From assembly GCA_003990745.1 (NCBI GenBank), contig RBNI01001071.1:1-24587 (forward strand): a stretch of DNA of 24,587 nucleotides, in the 5' to 3' direction. Position numbers and translations under genes: made by a program. Numbering within the stretch: position 1 is the stretch's first letter; the number at the start of each line of letters is the position of its first letter. The notes beneath the pieces are model-generated. The model was not told the DNA's origin and did not search any database. It saw nothing but the letters and a program-made list of their open reading frames with translations. Origin of the DNA: Jimgerdemannia flammicorona. Lineage: Eukaryota > Mucoromycota > Endogonomycetes > Endogonales > Endogonaceae. Below are positions 1 to 9,279 of the stretch, piece after piece.

Positions 1-451
1 CACCATCAGCCAGGTCCCCCTTCCAAATCGGTAGCCCCAGCCCCACTCCGCCATCAGCCGTCACATCTCTTTTTTTTTCCTGATTCCCCGTCACGCCTCC
101 ATCAGCAGTCCCGCCCCCAGCCACAACACCCCCAGACCCTACGCTCACACCCCCAGGCTGGGGTCATGGAGAGGCCTCCTTGCCACTCGAGATAGCAGCC
201 GCCTTCCCTAGCTCCAGCCAGCCATTCAGTCCAGTCGCCTGTTTCCCCATCCTGACCTTATCTGCGAAGGACATCCTCTCTCCCCCATGTTGCTTTGCTC
301 CACCTCTGCCCCCTCCTCCGGCTCCACGTCCCCTTACCGAGGCACTCGGCATGCCAAGACCAGCACCTCGACCCCCCCCAACATGTTGCCAGTCAAAGGC
401 ACTGGGGCCCCTCTGCTCAGTACGCTCACCAGAATGCTTGTTACTCGCCAT
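1..451 (-). pseudogene. LINE-L ORF1, N-terminal part, one in-frame stop
   Basis: ORF1 of this LINE clade encodes a nucleic-acid-binding protein that would coat the LINE RNA. The start at 449-451 is supported by matching ATGGCG context in LINE-R. The frame stays open from 451 to the left edge except for a TGA at 164-166. Motifs shared with LINE-R ORF1 are GPSAFDWQ, a Gly/Arg-rich stretch, SFA(D/E), and later DVTADG and GDLADG. Codon 13 is CAG here but TAG in LINE-R, so the two copies explain each other's damage. The RRM-like core lies beyond the window. It is a pseudogene fragment as seen here. Confidence 0.75.
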
Positions 452-535
452 CTTGATATCACCAATACTTGAAGACGTTGTCGAAAGTGTTGTCAGAGTC
501 TTGTGTCACCTGAATAGTACTGGTGGTGTCTGCTG
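1..535 (-). mobile_element. LINE-L, 5' end of an L1/Tx1-like LINE running off the left edge
   Basis: The minus strand carries a short 5' leader and the start of ORF1 of the same LINE family as the right-hand copy. Leader and ORF1 align base by base with 18915-19250: both leaders have a CCAGTAC..ATTC..G block, then ACAACG, then ATGGCGA. The 5' end is placed near 531-537, where this shared sequence stops and Ty3-1 integrase coding begins, so the LINE sits inside Ty3-1. The rest lies beyond the window, so target duplication and 3' tail cannot be seen. CpG sites are plentiful, which suggests a younger insertion than its host element. Confidence 0.8.
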
Positions 536-539
536 CTTG

Positions 540-1745
540 AGTCTGTTCCTGTGTACCATAGTAGGCAGTATGGTCCCTGAGATTTTTCTAAGCCAGAAGG
601 TGGTTCTCTTGATATCTTGCATATAAAAGAGTCCTTCCCATTTGGGCTCCAGTTTTTGCGACTATGAGGCTTCTACTATATTTCAATATAGTAGAACCTT
701 TTCTCCAATTTGGATGGGTTCTAGGGTCTTGTGATTCTTTTCTGCATTCTTCCTTATCAGTGCTTGTGACTTGATAATGTAATCTTCAGTCTTCTTCCTG
801 ATTTGGTGTAGCCTTCAGATTTCTGCATCAATCTGTCTCCAAGTTAGGTCTAGATTTGTGGCTGATGTTTCATCAGAATCTTCTTTTCTGAAGAGCAGCT
901 CTCTTGGGGTGAAGTATGTGCTCTGTGACCATATGTCTTGTAGGACAGAGAGGGCAGTTGGGAGATAGTTATCCCAATTCTCATATGTCTCTGAGATCTT
1001 TGCTAGAATGTTCTTGAGGGTCTTATTGGTTCTCTCTGTCTGTCTATTTCCTTGAAGGTGGTACGCAGTGGTCTTGATGTGCTGGATCTTGTATTTCTGA
1101 TACATTATCTCATAGAATCTATTGACAAATTCCATGCTGTGGTCTGTTGTGATTTGCTTCAGTGTCTTGTAGTGGCAGATGATTTCTCAGTACAGGAAGT
1201 CGGCTATAGAGAGGGCATTGGCTTCTTGTAATGCTCTTACCTCTATCCATTTGGTGAAGAGGTCTATAATAACTATAATATAGCGGTTTTCTGATAGTAT
1301 TACTGATAGTGGCCCAATGATATCCATTGCAATGTGGTGGAAGGGGATAGGCTCAATTCTTGATGACCTGAGTGCCTGGTCTTGCTGATCTTGTTTCTGT
1401 TTTTGGCACTTGTCACACCCTTTAACAAATTGGTACAGGTCTTCTTCCATTTTGGGCCACCACATGGTTCTTCTTGTCTTGTCATATGTGTTGGTTCCTC
1501 CTAAGTGTCCTTGTTCATATACTTTCTTCATTACTTGATACTTCTTGTGTTCGGGTATTACTAGCTTTCCTCCTTTTCTGAGTATAGTGTTGTTTAGTTC
1601 AAACTGTTTCCAAGTCCAGTTGATGATAGTGATTATCCAGGGTTCAAGATGGTTGGGCATCTTCTGCTGCCCAAGGTAGCTGATTAATCCATAGTATAGC
1701 TCCTTATTCATGTTGAATAGTCTTGATGGGGGTGTTTCAGAGTGT
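540..1745 (-). pseudogene. Ty3-1 integrase (zinc domain, DDE core, GPY/F C-terminus)
   Basis: Integrase would insert the cDNA into the chromosome. From its N-terminus it shows a zinc domain (GHLGG..TYDKTRR..WWPKM, then CDKCQKQK); the first His of HHCC reads Tyr, one C-to-T change. The core follows, with MDIIGPL carrying the first Asp, TTDHSMEFVN near 1135-1155 the second, and AYHLQGNRQTERTN the catalytic Glu. The C-terminal GPY/F-like block is KLEPKWEGLF...VHRNRLK near 545-650. In-frame stops occur near 1187, 815, 690 and 670. The frame is shifted by one from RT/RNase H, changing near 1690-1740. No chromodomain is visible; LINE-L begins directly after this block. Confidence 0.85.
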
Positions 1746-3287
1746 CCTTGAGAGTGCATCAGCATTGGTATTGGTTCTTCCTGAGTGGTGCTTAACAGTA
1801 CAGTCATACTCTTGTAGCCTGTAGATCCATCTGGCATATATTTCTTTGGGGTTCAGAGTGTGGAATAGCCAGGCAAGAGTGGAATGGTCTGTTTGAATGG
1901 TGAAGTATTTCCCGACTAGGTTGTAGTGGAACTTGTCTACTGTCCAAACTACTGCTAAGCTTTCGAGCTTGTATGACTTGTAGTTCTGTTCTGCTCCATG
2001 GGTACCTCGGCTTGCATAGGAGATGACATATTCATATCTATCTTTCTTCTGAGCTAAGACTGCTCCAAGTCATATAGTACTTACATCTGTCTGCAGGATG
2101 AATTCTAGGTTCCAATCTGGTCTTCTGAGGATAGGTGCTTAGGTCAACCTGATCTTGAGTTCATTGAAGATTTCTTGGTGCTCCTTAGTTCATTCGAATT
2201 TGGTCTCCTTCTTCAGTAGCTCATAGATAGGTGCTGCAATGTTAGAGTATCCTTTAATGAACCTTCTGTAGTAGCTGGCCCGTCCAAGGAAGACATGGAC
2301 TTCTGTGGTTGTTCTGGGTCTTGGATAGGCTGCAACAGCCTTGATCTTCATGGGGTCTGTATAGATTCCAGTCTGGTTGATGAGGTGTCCTAGGTAGGTG
2401 ATTTCTTGAGCTACAAACTTGAATTTCTTGGGCTTGATGTAGAGGCTATGCTCCTTAAGCTTCTTGAGGGCTAGCTGTATGTGATTGACATGTTCCTATG
2501 TAGTGTTGCTGAAGATGATCACATCATCAACATAGACAAAGAGCCATTTTCCAATCTTATTGCTAAAGACTCTGTTCATCATTTACTGGAAACTTGCTGG
2601 GGCATTGCACATTCCAAATGGCATTTGCAGGTAGATATAGGTGGTATCAGATTTGATGAAGGCTGATTTCTCACTGGCATCTTGAGTGAGACCAATCTGA
2701 TGGAAGCCTGAGAACAGATCCAAGGTAGTGTAGTATTTGGCTTCACTTCCAAGGGTAGTAAGGATTTCTTGAATATTTGGCAAGGGCTGCCTATTCTTCT
2801 TGGTGATGGCATTGAGCTTCCTGTAGTCGATGCAGAGTCTTGGTGCAAACTCTCCAGGCTTGCTTCCTTTCTTTGGGGCAAGGACAATGAGTAAAACCCA
2901 GGGGCTGATAGCTTGCTTGATGATCCTGGCTTCTTCCATTTCCTTGAGTTCTGCTCGCAGCCACTCTCTGTAGGCAGGTGGTATGGGTCTGGCTTTCTGG
3001 TAGATGGGCTTGGTATCACTGGTGTCAACTTTGTAGTAGTACTTGGGTTCTTGATTATAGATATCTCTGAAGTCTGTAGCAAGTACTCCTTCATTCTGGT
3101 GCAGGATCTTGAGAAGTTGTTTATCCAGGGGAAAGTTTTCTCCAATGGTACATATATGTGTGCTTATTCTGGGCCTTGTCTTTCTTGTACTCAAGTTCGG
3201 TAATCTTGGTGGTGGCATAGACTCTTCTTCCAGTAGATCCAAAGCTTTGTTCTCTTCTCTTAGTCTTGATGAGTTTGATGGCTTCAA
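1690..3287 (-). pseudogene. Ty3-1 reverse transcriptase and RNase H
   Basis: This would copy the element RNA to cDNA and degrade the RNA strand. RT motifs in order are: KPIYQKARPIPPAYREW, LCIDYRKLN, LDLFSGFHQI, MPFGMCNAPASFQ, the catalytic YVDD at 2523-2534, and YLGHLI with SYYRRFIKGYSNIAAP. RNase H follows with LQTDVST.LGAVLAQ, YASRGTHGAEQNY and TDHSTLAWLF, ending in ADALSR. Stops include TAA at 2583-2585, where the family usually has Gln (CAA to TAA). The frame overlaps the end of the protease-dUTPase frame by about 165 bases in a different register, so a second recoding event or an indel separates them. The first ATG, at 3287, need not be the real start, since the product is probably part of a polyprotein. 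Confidence 0.9.
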
Positions 3288-4860
3288 TGATCTTGGGTTT
3301 CTTGATTTTGTGGATCAGCATCTGGCCAATCCTGTCATACTTCTTGACTTCGAAGAGGGTGGTGTAGTTGTGATTTCTGACTATGAGGAAGATTTCACCT
3401 GTGTAATCAGGGTCAATTACTCCTCCTTCAACTGAGATTTTACTTTTGGCCAGACTGCTTCTGGTCTTGATAATTCTGGCATGGTTCTCTGGCAGCTTGA
3501 CTCCAATTCCAGTGCTAAGTAGGGTGGTGGTCTGTGGTTCGAGGGTAGTATCTTGAATGCTGGCAAGGTCTATTCCTATAGCTCCTTCAGTCTTGTATTC
3601 TGGGATCTTGGCTTCAGGGTGAAACTTCTTGACCTTGAGAGTGATGTCTGATTCTTGTTCCTCCTCATCGTCACTGTCGGCCTGAAGCTCTGGGGGCTGG
3701 TCATCTTCTTTGGCTTTCCTTTTTGCTTCAGCAGCTTCTTGCTTGTGTTTCTGTTGGCAGATTTTCCTGACTTCACTGATACAGGACCAGTAGTCATTCA
3801 GGTGTTCAGAGCAGTACATCCTAGTACCATGGGGGCATCTTCCTTGAGGGGTATAGCCATCAATAATCTTATTGTACCACTGCTCATCTGTGAGCTTGGG
3901 TGTCTTGTTCTTGTTCTTGTTCACCAAGTGCATGAAGACCTCTGTGTCTTCTTCATCTAGGACTCCTTTGTGAACATTGATAGAGACTCATACCTTTCTC
4001 CCTCTATAGTTGATCTGCATCTTCTGAGCATTGAGGTCAATGATGGCCCTGGCCTTGTAAAGCCATTGGTTGCCAATAAGGATGTCATAGTTGGTGGTAC
4101 TTATAACAATCACATCTACTGGAATGGTAGCTCCTCCTATCTTGATGGGGACTTCTCAGATTTTGCCAAGAGGGGTAGCTCATATACTATCTGCTGTAAC
4201 ATAGACCATCTTGGTGGACTCTTCAATGTTCCAACCTAGGCAGTCAATTGCCTTCTTGCTCATGAGGCATCCTCCAGCACCAGTATCAATGATGGCATCA
4301 AAGATACAGTCTTCAATCTGACATAGGGTATAGGCTAATATCTTATACTGGTCTTCAGATTCTTCACTTGAGTTCTCGGATTCTTCCTGTACATTGTGAG
4401 CTTCTATAATTTTGTACTCTTGATTCTTGGCAGTAGTTGCAAGTCCTACTCTCAACTGCTGTCTAAAGGCAGGGACTTCGGCTAGTTGTCCAAAAGTGGT
4501 ATTGACCTTCTGTTCTTTGAGGTCCTTGTAGACATCATACTGGTGGATCTTGGTTTTGTGCAGCTTCTGTTCCTTCTTGCTTTTACTTTCTCCTGAGACT
4601 GGAGTAGTGCCTTCAATAATTTAACAGGCAGCTTCATCTAACTCTATGTCTTGATCAATCTCCTCAGGTTGAGTCTTGCTTTGAATAGTGATAGCTGGAG
4701 TCTTCTTTGATCTTCCAACTGGCTTGCTATTGCTTTTCTTGTCATAGGGCTTAGACTGGGTTCTGGTACCTTCAGTAGTAGGGTAGAATTCAAGCTCCTC
4801 ATAGTATTCTTCATCATCAGTATCACCAATCTCCTTGATGACTACTGCATTGTTTGTTCT
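3121..4860 (-). pseudogene. Ty3-1 protease and dUTPase polyprotein segment
   Basis: One minus-strand frame runs over this span with a few stops (TAA near 4620, one near 4180, and one or two more). It starts with an acidic linker, then an aspartic protease with DTGA at 4276-4287 and YDILIGNQWL downstream. A Cys/His cluster follows (CPHGTRMYC..H...C, near 3790-3840), then a charged linker, then a trimeric-type dUTPase (3220-3640). All five dUTPase motifs are present: AIGIDLA; RSSLA; GVIDPDYTGEI; DRIGQ; FGSTG. dUTPase hydrolyses dUTP to dUMP and would limit uracil in the cDNA. The frame is -1 relative to gag, with a 16-base overlap at 4845-4860. The segment from 3933 to 3121, covering the whole dUTPase, is open. 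Confidence 0.88.
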
Positions 4861-5714
4861 CTAGTTCTGCTAGCATTGCTTGGTTGGGCTTTGCATCTTG
4901 TTTCAGTTATGCAATTCTTTGCATAGTGGCCTTCTTTTCCACATCTGAAGCATGTGATATTGCATTCTTCTGTAGTAGCTGCAAATCTCTATACTGGTTT
5001 CCTGTTGGTGCTTTGGACTTCTCTAATAACATCACTAAGGTGTGTAGTCATCTTGGTAAACTGCTTGGCAAGTTCTTCCACTGGGTCAGCTTTGGCTGTC
5101 TTGGGGGTAGGTGGGGTTGGTTGTCTGTTTACAACTGTGGCAGATATGATACTAGTTGGCTTTAATGGCTCCATCTTGATGCCAGTTATTTTCTCCATTG
5201 AGTATTCAGCAGGGTATCTGGCAGTCCAATATCTCTGTGCAAAGACCACTTTCTGATCAAGGGTCAGTGCAGCTGGGGTAGACTGGATTGCTAGGGCAAT
5301 TTCAGGGTGAACTCCTTTGAGGAAGATTGAATCTGCTATTTGTTCCTTGAGATGGTTATCATAGTCAGCCAAGATAATCTAGTGGCAAATTTAGGTATAG
5401 AATGAGTTGGGGTCTTCACTAAGTCTCTGGTAGATAGTATTGAGTTGATCCTTGGGAGCTTGCTTGATTTCTTCAGTATAATATGTTATTCTGAGGAAGG
5501 CCTTCATGTTGGCAAGTTTGGCTGCACCAGTATCAGCAATAGTGGCTATATTGAACTTGTCTCTGGCAGGTCCTCTGAGGCTGACTGGTAGAAGGGCCAA
5601 TTGTGCATCCACACCAAGGGCTTGTATGGTGGCGAATTGTTCAAAGTCTTCAATGAAGGTCAGGATTAACTCTTCAGTAGTATATCCATAGAATGTGGAG
5701 GGGCGCATTTCCAT
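4842..5714 (-). pseudogene. Ty3-1 gag (capsid and nucleocapsid)
   Basis: Gag would form the virus-like particle. The capsid part spans about 5714-5000, with the Ty3-type pattern of an aromatic-rich FIEDFEQFA region and LLPVSLRGPARDKF. The nucleocapsid has an intact knuckle CFRCGKEGHYAKNC at 4911-4952. Stops interrupt the frame at 5391, about 5378 and 4989, all one transition from sense codons. The ATG at 5714 has an in-frame TGA about 60 bases upstream, so it is the earliest possible start in this frame. Another ATG in a different frame, near 5775, could be the original start if an indel lies between. The frame ends at TAG 4842-4844, just after the -1 frame opens. Confidence 0.82.
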
Positions 5715-5811
5715 CTTGTCTTGAATTCTTACAGGGGTGACTCTTGTAGTCAGGGTAGTTATTGTAGGGGTTGTTCATTTTTCAGCTTGAAAGTGAGGGA
5801 TTCATCTTGAA

Positions 5812-5831
5812 TCACCAGCCAATGGGCACCA
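5812..5831 (-). other. Candidate primer-binding site of Ty3-1
   Basis: On the minus strand the sequence begins TGGTGCCCATTGGC, eight bases after the LTR end ...CACTACA and before gag. Starting with TGG, the complement of the CCA tail of a tRNA, is the rule for such sites. I could not match the rest to a named tRNA, and its geometry against a standard T-arm is imperfect. Confidence 0.5.
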
Positions 5832-6276
5832 AGTTATCATGTAGTGGTCACTGAGTCCTTCAAATATGCCAGATTCTCTTCAAGGTATATCTCTTAGACT
5901 AACTCAAGTTTGTTATAAGCAAGTTCTTATTGGAGTGCCTTCCCAAGGTCTTATAGTCCTCAAACTTCTTATCTTTAACTATCTTGTTATCTCTTAGATT
6001 GCTTGCAAGGAAGTGTGTATAAGTGAAACCAGAACTGACTTTATTTCAGAGGAAATAAGAGGGGTATTTATTCAAAATATAATTCAATAGTTGCTAAGAT
6101 ATAAAGCTAAATATAAATTCTAATAACTAAAACTACTAAGTTCCAGGGTCAGTATAGATGGTTGTACAGGTTCAGGATGCTGGTATAATTCAGTGTCACA
6201 TCAGAATACCAGTGCTGGAATAATTCTACATTACTTCAAAATGCTGGTACTAGCATTATCCAGTGTAACAAGGGAT

Positions 6277-7298
6277 TTAGAGCAGAATGTTCAGGACCAT
6301 GGGGGCTTCATCCTCATCATCAGAGGTCAGGATATCTTCGAAGGAGATGAGGTCTGTGAATTCATCATTTTCATGTGCTTCGATGTCACATGTGATGACA
6401 TCATCACCAATGATGTCATCACATTTGGTTGGGGCTCTCCAGTCTATGAGGTTCTCTTCCACAAAATAGGGAACAAATGTGGGGTCTTGGGGAGGTCTAA
6501 CCTAGATGCTTGGGCCTTAGAATACTGAGATCAACCCTTGTAGGAATTGGTCTGGGTTGTCCTAGAGGATGGGGTACCAGAAGTCTTCTACTTTATCACT
6601 ATTGAGAGTGATAGTAGACTAGGCTTCTGTAGCCACCCTGGCTTCTAGTGCATTGATATGGTGGGATGATAGGTCTCTGAAATCTGAGACTCTAATATAC
6701 TCCAAGTTGGGGATCAATTATGGTACATGCCTGAAGATCTGATGGATCTTTTAGCTATCCTTGCCTCGCATATATCCATAGGAGTGGTATCTTGTAGCTC
6801 TTGAGGGCTGGCCTGTGGGAACTCCTGGCAGAGGAGGTTTCCTATTTCATACTCCTGCTACATTTGGAGGCATTTGATAGCAATAGTGATCCTTGTTTCT
6901 ATTTTATAGCAGTAGAGAATATAATGATAAGGGTCACCAGTACCCAGGTTGACACTAGGAGTCCTTCTTGAGTAGGTTCTCATGGCTCTTCTGATGTCTT
7001 GGAATATCCTTTCCTTGACTGAGATGCCTTGGTAATTCCTTAACCTTGAGATTTGGCAGGTAGCAGGTATTTCATTTATAGTAAGTCTTTGAGCTATTTT
7101 GAGATTGGTGGTTCTTGTTGGTTGCTGCTACTACAGTTCCTTAATCCTTCTTTTATATTCTTCAGAATGCTTGTACTATAGTCACAATAACTCACAGTTG
7201 GTCATCATTGCTCATCTCATACATATGCCATATAATCTTCTTATACTCTGATCTGGTGGCTTGTAAGGAAAGACTGTCTCCTGTGCTGATGTCATCAT
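6277..7298 (-). pseudogene. Decayed reading frame inside the Ty3-1 LTR (ORF-A), function unknown
   Basis: I do not recognise this protein. It starts MMTSAQETVFPYKPP, 18 bases inside the LTR, and reads through KHSEEYKRR, an EIPATCQIS block and VNLGTGDPYHYILYCYKIE, to about 6735. A frame change then leads into HHINALEARVATEA, VEDFWYPIL and an acidic tail with CDDIIGDDVITCDIE and SDDEDEA, ending at TAA 6277. About ten stops, mostly TAG, fall where Trp or Gln would fit. No signal peptide or membrane segment is apparent. It has the same sense as the element genes. It may be an accessory protein carried by the LTR, or a relic of a captured gene. The order of a basic, aromatic N-terminal part and an acidic tail recurs in the frame at 17380-18498. 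Confidence 0.5.
6390..6424. repeat. Perfect inverted repeat, 15-base arms, 5-base loop
   Basis: TGTGATGACATCAT (6391-6404) is followed by CACCA and then its exact reverse complement (6410-6423); one more pair (6390/6424) extends it to 15. It lies in the acidic tail of ORF-A, where the codons read DDIIGDDVI, so protein repetition may create it. It could also fold as an RNA hairpin in the LTR transcript. Confidence 0.8.
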
Positions 7299-7316
7299 TC
7301 TGGGGTCACCATTACA

Positions 7317-9110
7317 ATAGATAATGAAGTCTGTTGTAATCTGATCTTAATTGTGGGAGAGGATTAGTAGTAGTTGTAAGAGTTTAGCTGATAGCTTGTT
7401 ATTATATTAATCTTTGGTATATATTATATGAAACTATAAAGGTCTTGATATATTTAGTTATCTTAGACCAGTAGAATTCTCTAGAGATGAGATTATAGGT
7501 CTTCTCAAATCCAAAATATCCTACTGCAAGAGTATCATATAGTTCCTATATAATCTTATAGTAGAGGATTTCATTTTTGAGTATGATTACTCTTTTGTAG
7601 TTCTAGTAAATAAGTCTATTCTGATAGGTAAACCTCTTGGCCATCCTTTTTATAAATTCAGATACATACCTCAGTCTCAGGATCTTAATAGTACTAGAAG
7701 AAATCCAATAGTAGGCTATCTTGCTAATAGCTATCCTTAATCAGTTGGGTGAGATTACTAATAACTTTAATCATTAAGACAATTTCATCTTTCATATATC
7801 TTAAGAAACCATCAGCTTCTCAGTTGGTCTTACCTGGGATATACTTAATTTCTATATTGAAGAGAGTAATGATTTCTATCTATTATACTTATCTATAGAT
7901 CAGTATTGACTAAATATAGATATATCTGAGAGTATAGTGGTCTGTATAAGTAATGAAGAGTTGTCTTAGTAAAAAGTAATACTATTCCTAGAGAGTAGTA
8001 ACTATGATCAGAAGTTCCTTTTTATAGATAGTGTAGTATATTTCTACTAGCTTGAGCTTCTGAGATAGATAGGCTACTAGACAGTCTTCTTGGCTAAGTA
8101 CTATCCTAATAATAATATCTAATACATCTGTAGTCAATATAATAGAATCTGGTATAATTAATATAAGAGTCTTAGTAAGCAATCTCATAAGATATTCCAT
8201 AGCTATTATATAGACAGTGGTCTATTTGGTCTTAATATTGACTCCTTTTTAACCAGACTAGTCAGTGGGGCAGCAATAGTAAAGTATCTCTAGATATAAC
8301 AGTAGTTGTAACCTACAATCTCTAGAAGATATTGTAGGAGCTTATGGGTAATAGGAATGAGAATATTCTATAGAACTAATATCTTTTGTAAGTCTACATT
8401 GATACCATCTGCTGAGATAATATGGTCTAGATATTTAATCTGGTCTTAGTAGTAGATCTTATACTTTCTCATTTTGATATAGAGCTGATATTCTTATAGT
8501 AGTATTAGTATACTTTATAGATAAGTATAATATATTTTAACTATCTTACTATAGATTAGAATGTCATCAATATATACTAGAATATATATACTGAGTAGTA
8601 TTTCAAATATATATATTATTTATAAGGTTCTGAAAAGTGGTAGAGATATTGATTAGACCAAAAGATATGATCTAAAACTGATAGTATCCAAACTATATTC
8701 TGAAGACTGTTTTCTATATCCTTCTCATTGATAAGGATCTAGTAGTATCTATTTTACAGATCTAACAGAGAGAATATCTTAGTCTTAAAGAATACTAATT
8801 CTTGATGATAATCTTATTATAAGTCTAATAGTCAATATATATCCTCAGAGAGCTATCCTTTTTCTTAATAAAAAGGATTAGTACTCTAAAGAGTGATCTG
8901 TTTGGTTCAATATATCCTTGGGCCAGAAGTTTGGTCAATTTATTCTTGAGAATCTTGAGCTTAGGTTGGATCAGTTTATAGATACTCTTATAAGAGGGGT
9001 TCTGCTTCTGAGATAAGATCAATCTCATGTTAAATCTAGTACTTAGGTAGGAGGTCTCTAAGTTCTTAGAAAATATTTTAAAATTCCTCATAAAGTTTCA
9101 GGGTCTTTAG
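7317..9110 (-). pseudogene. Ty3-2 RT, RNase H and integrase N-terminus
   Basis: RT is recognised from KNKLTKLLAQGYIEPN and KKKDSSLRIYIDY near 8825-9000, and the catalytic YIDD with Asp-Asp at 8563-8568. RNase H shows VLSQED, VAYLSQKL, KELLIIV (7988-8200) and YTDHYTLRY, ending IEIKYIPGKTN..EADGF near 7830. The integrase zinc domain follows at about 7420-7560 (LAVGYFGFEKTYNLISREFYW, then YNIYQR). The second His and both Cys positions read Tyr, each one transition away. DQITTDFII ends at the LTR edge. Many stops and some frame shifts are present. It is plainly non-functional. Confidence 0.82.
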
Positions 9111-9279
9111 TGAGACTGGACTTGTTAGAGCTTCTACTATCTCTTCTATAATATAGATGTAGTAGGTGTTTCTCTTTTTATAAGATAATCTCTTTATTTA
9201 GATAGTTGAGATAAGTTCAATCTCTCAGTAGTTGATACTATTTTGCTGAGATATTAGGGAAATTTTTCTTCTCTCATAC

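Larger units (their letters stand above)
536..7316 (-). mobile_element. Ty3-1, dUTPase-bearing Ty3/gypsy retrotransposon, interrupted by LINE-L at its 3' side
   Basis: Read on the minus strand the order is LTR, primer site, gag (capsid and CCHC), protease, dUTPase, RT, RNase H, integrase. RNase H before integrase is Ty3/gypsy order, not Ty1/copia. The right boundary is precise: at 7317 the integrase of Ty3-2 resumes, directly outside the LTR end. The 3' LTR is not in the window, because LINE-L occupies the sequence after the integrase. Stops are scattered, and the three coding blocks lie in different frames. CpG is scarce but present, so its decay is intermediate between the LINEs at the edges and the core. 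Confidence 0.85.
5840..7316 (-). repeat. Long 5' LTR of Ty3-1 (1,477 bp)
   Basis: On the plus strand the block begins TGTAGTGGTCAC and ends GTCACCATTACA. The ends are inverted copies matching at 10 of 12 positions and carry the usual TG...CA. The inner end lies eight bases from the candidate primer site. Directly beyond the outer end the integrase of Ty3-2 is readable (...ITTDFII), so both edges are supported independently. The second LTR is missing from the window, so identity between LTRs cannot be used as proof. A decayed sense-strand reading frame fills about two thirds of it. An LTR this long with coding content is unusual for Ty3/gypsy. Confidence 0.62.

Noticed and set aside
3109..3960. 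Plus-strand open frames across the dUTPase region (for example 3109-3435, 3655-3960)
   Set aside because: They are opposite-strand shadows of the protease-dUTPase gene, with no motif of their own.
6178..6270. Two similar ATGCTGGTA...CAGTGT stretches as a tandem repeat array
   Set aside because: Only two imperfect copies; too little to call a repeat feature.
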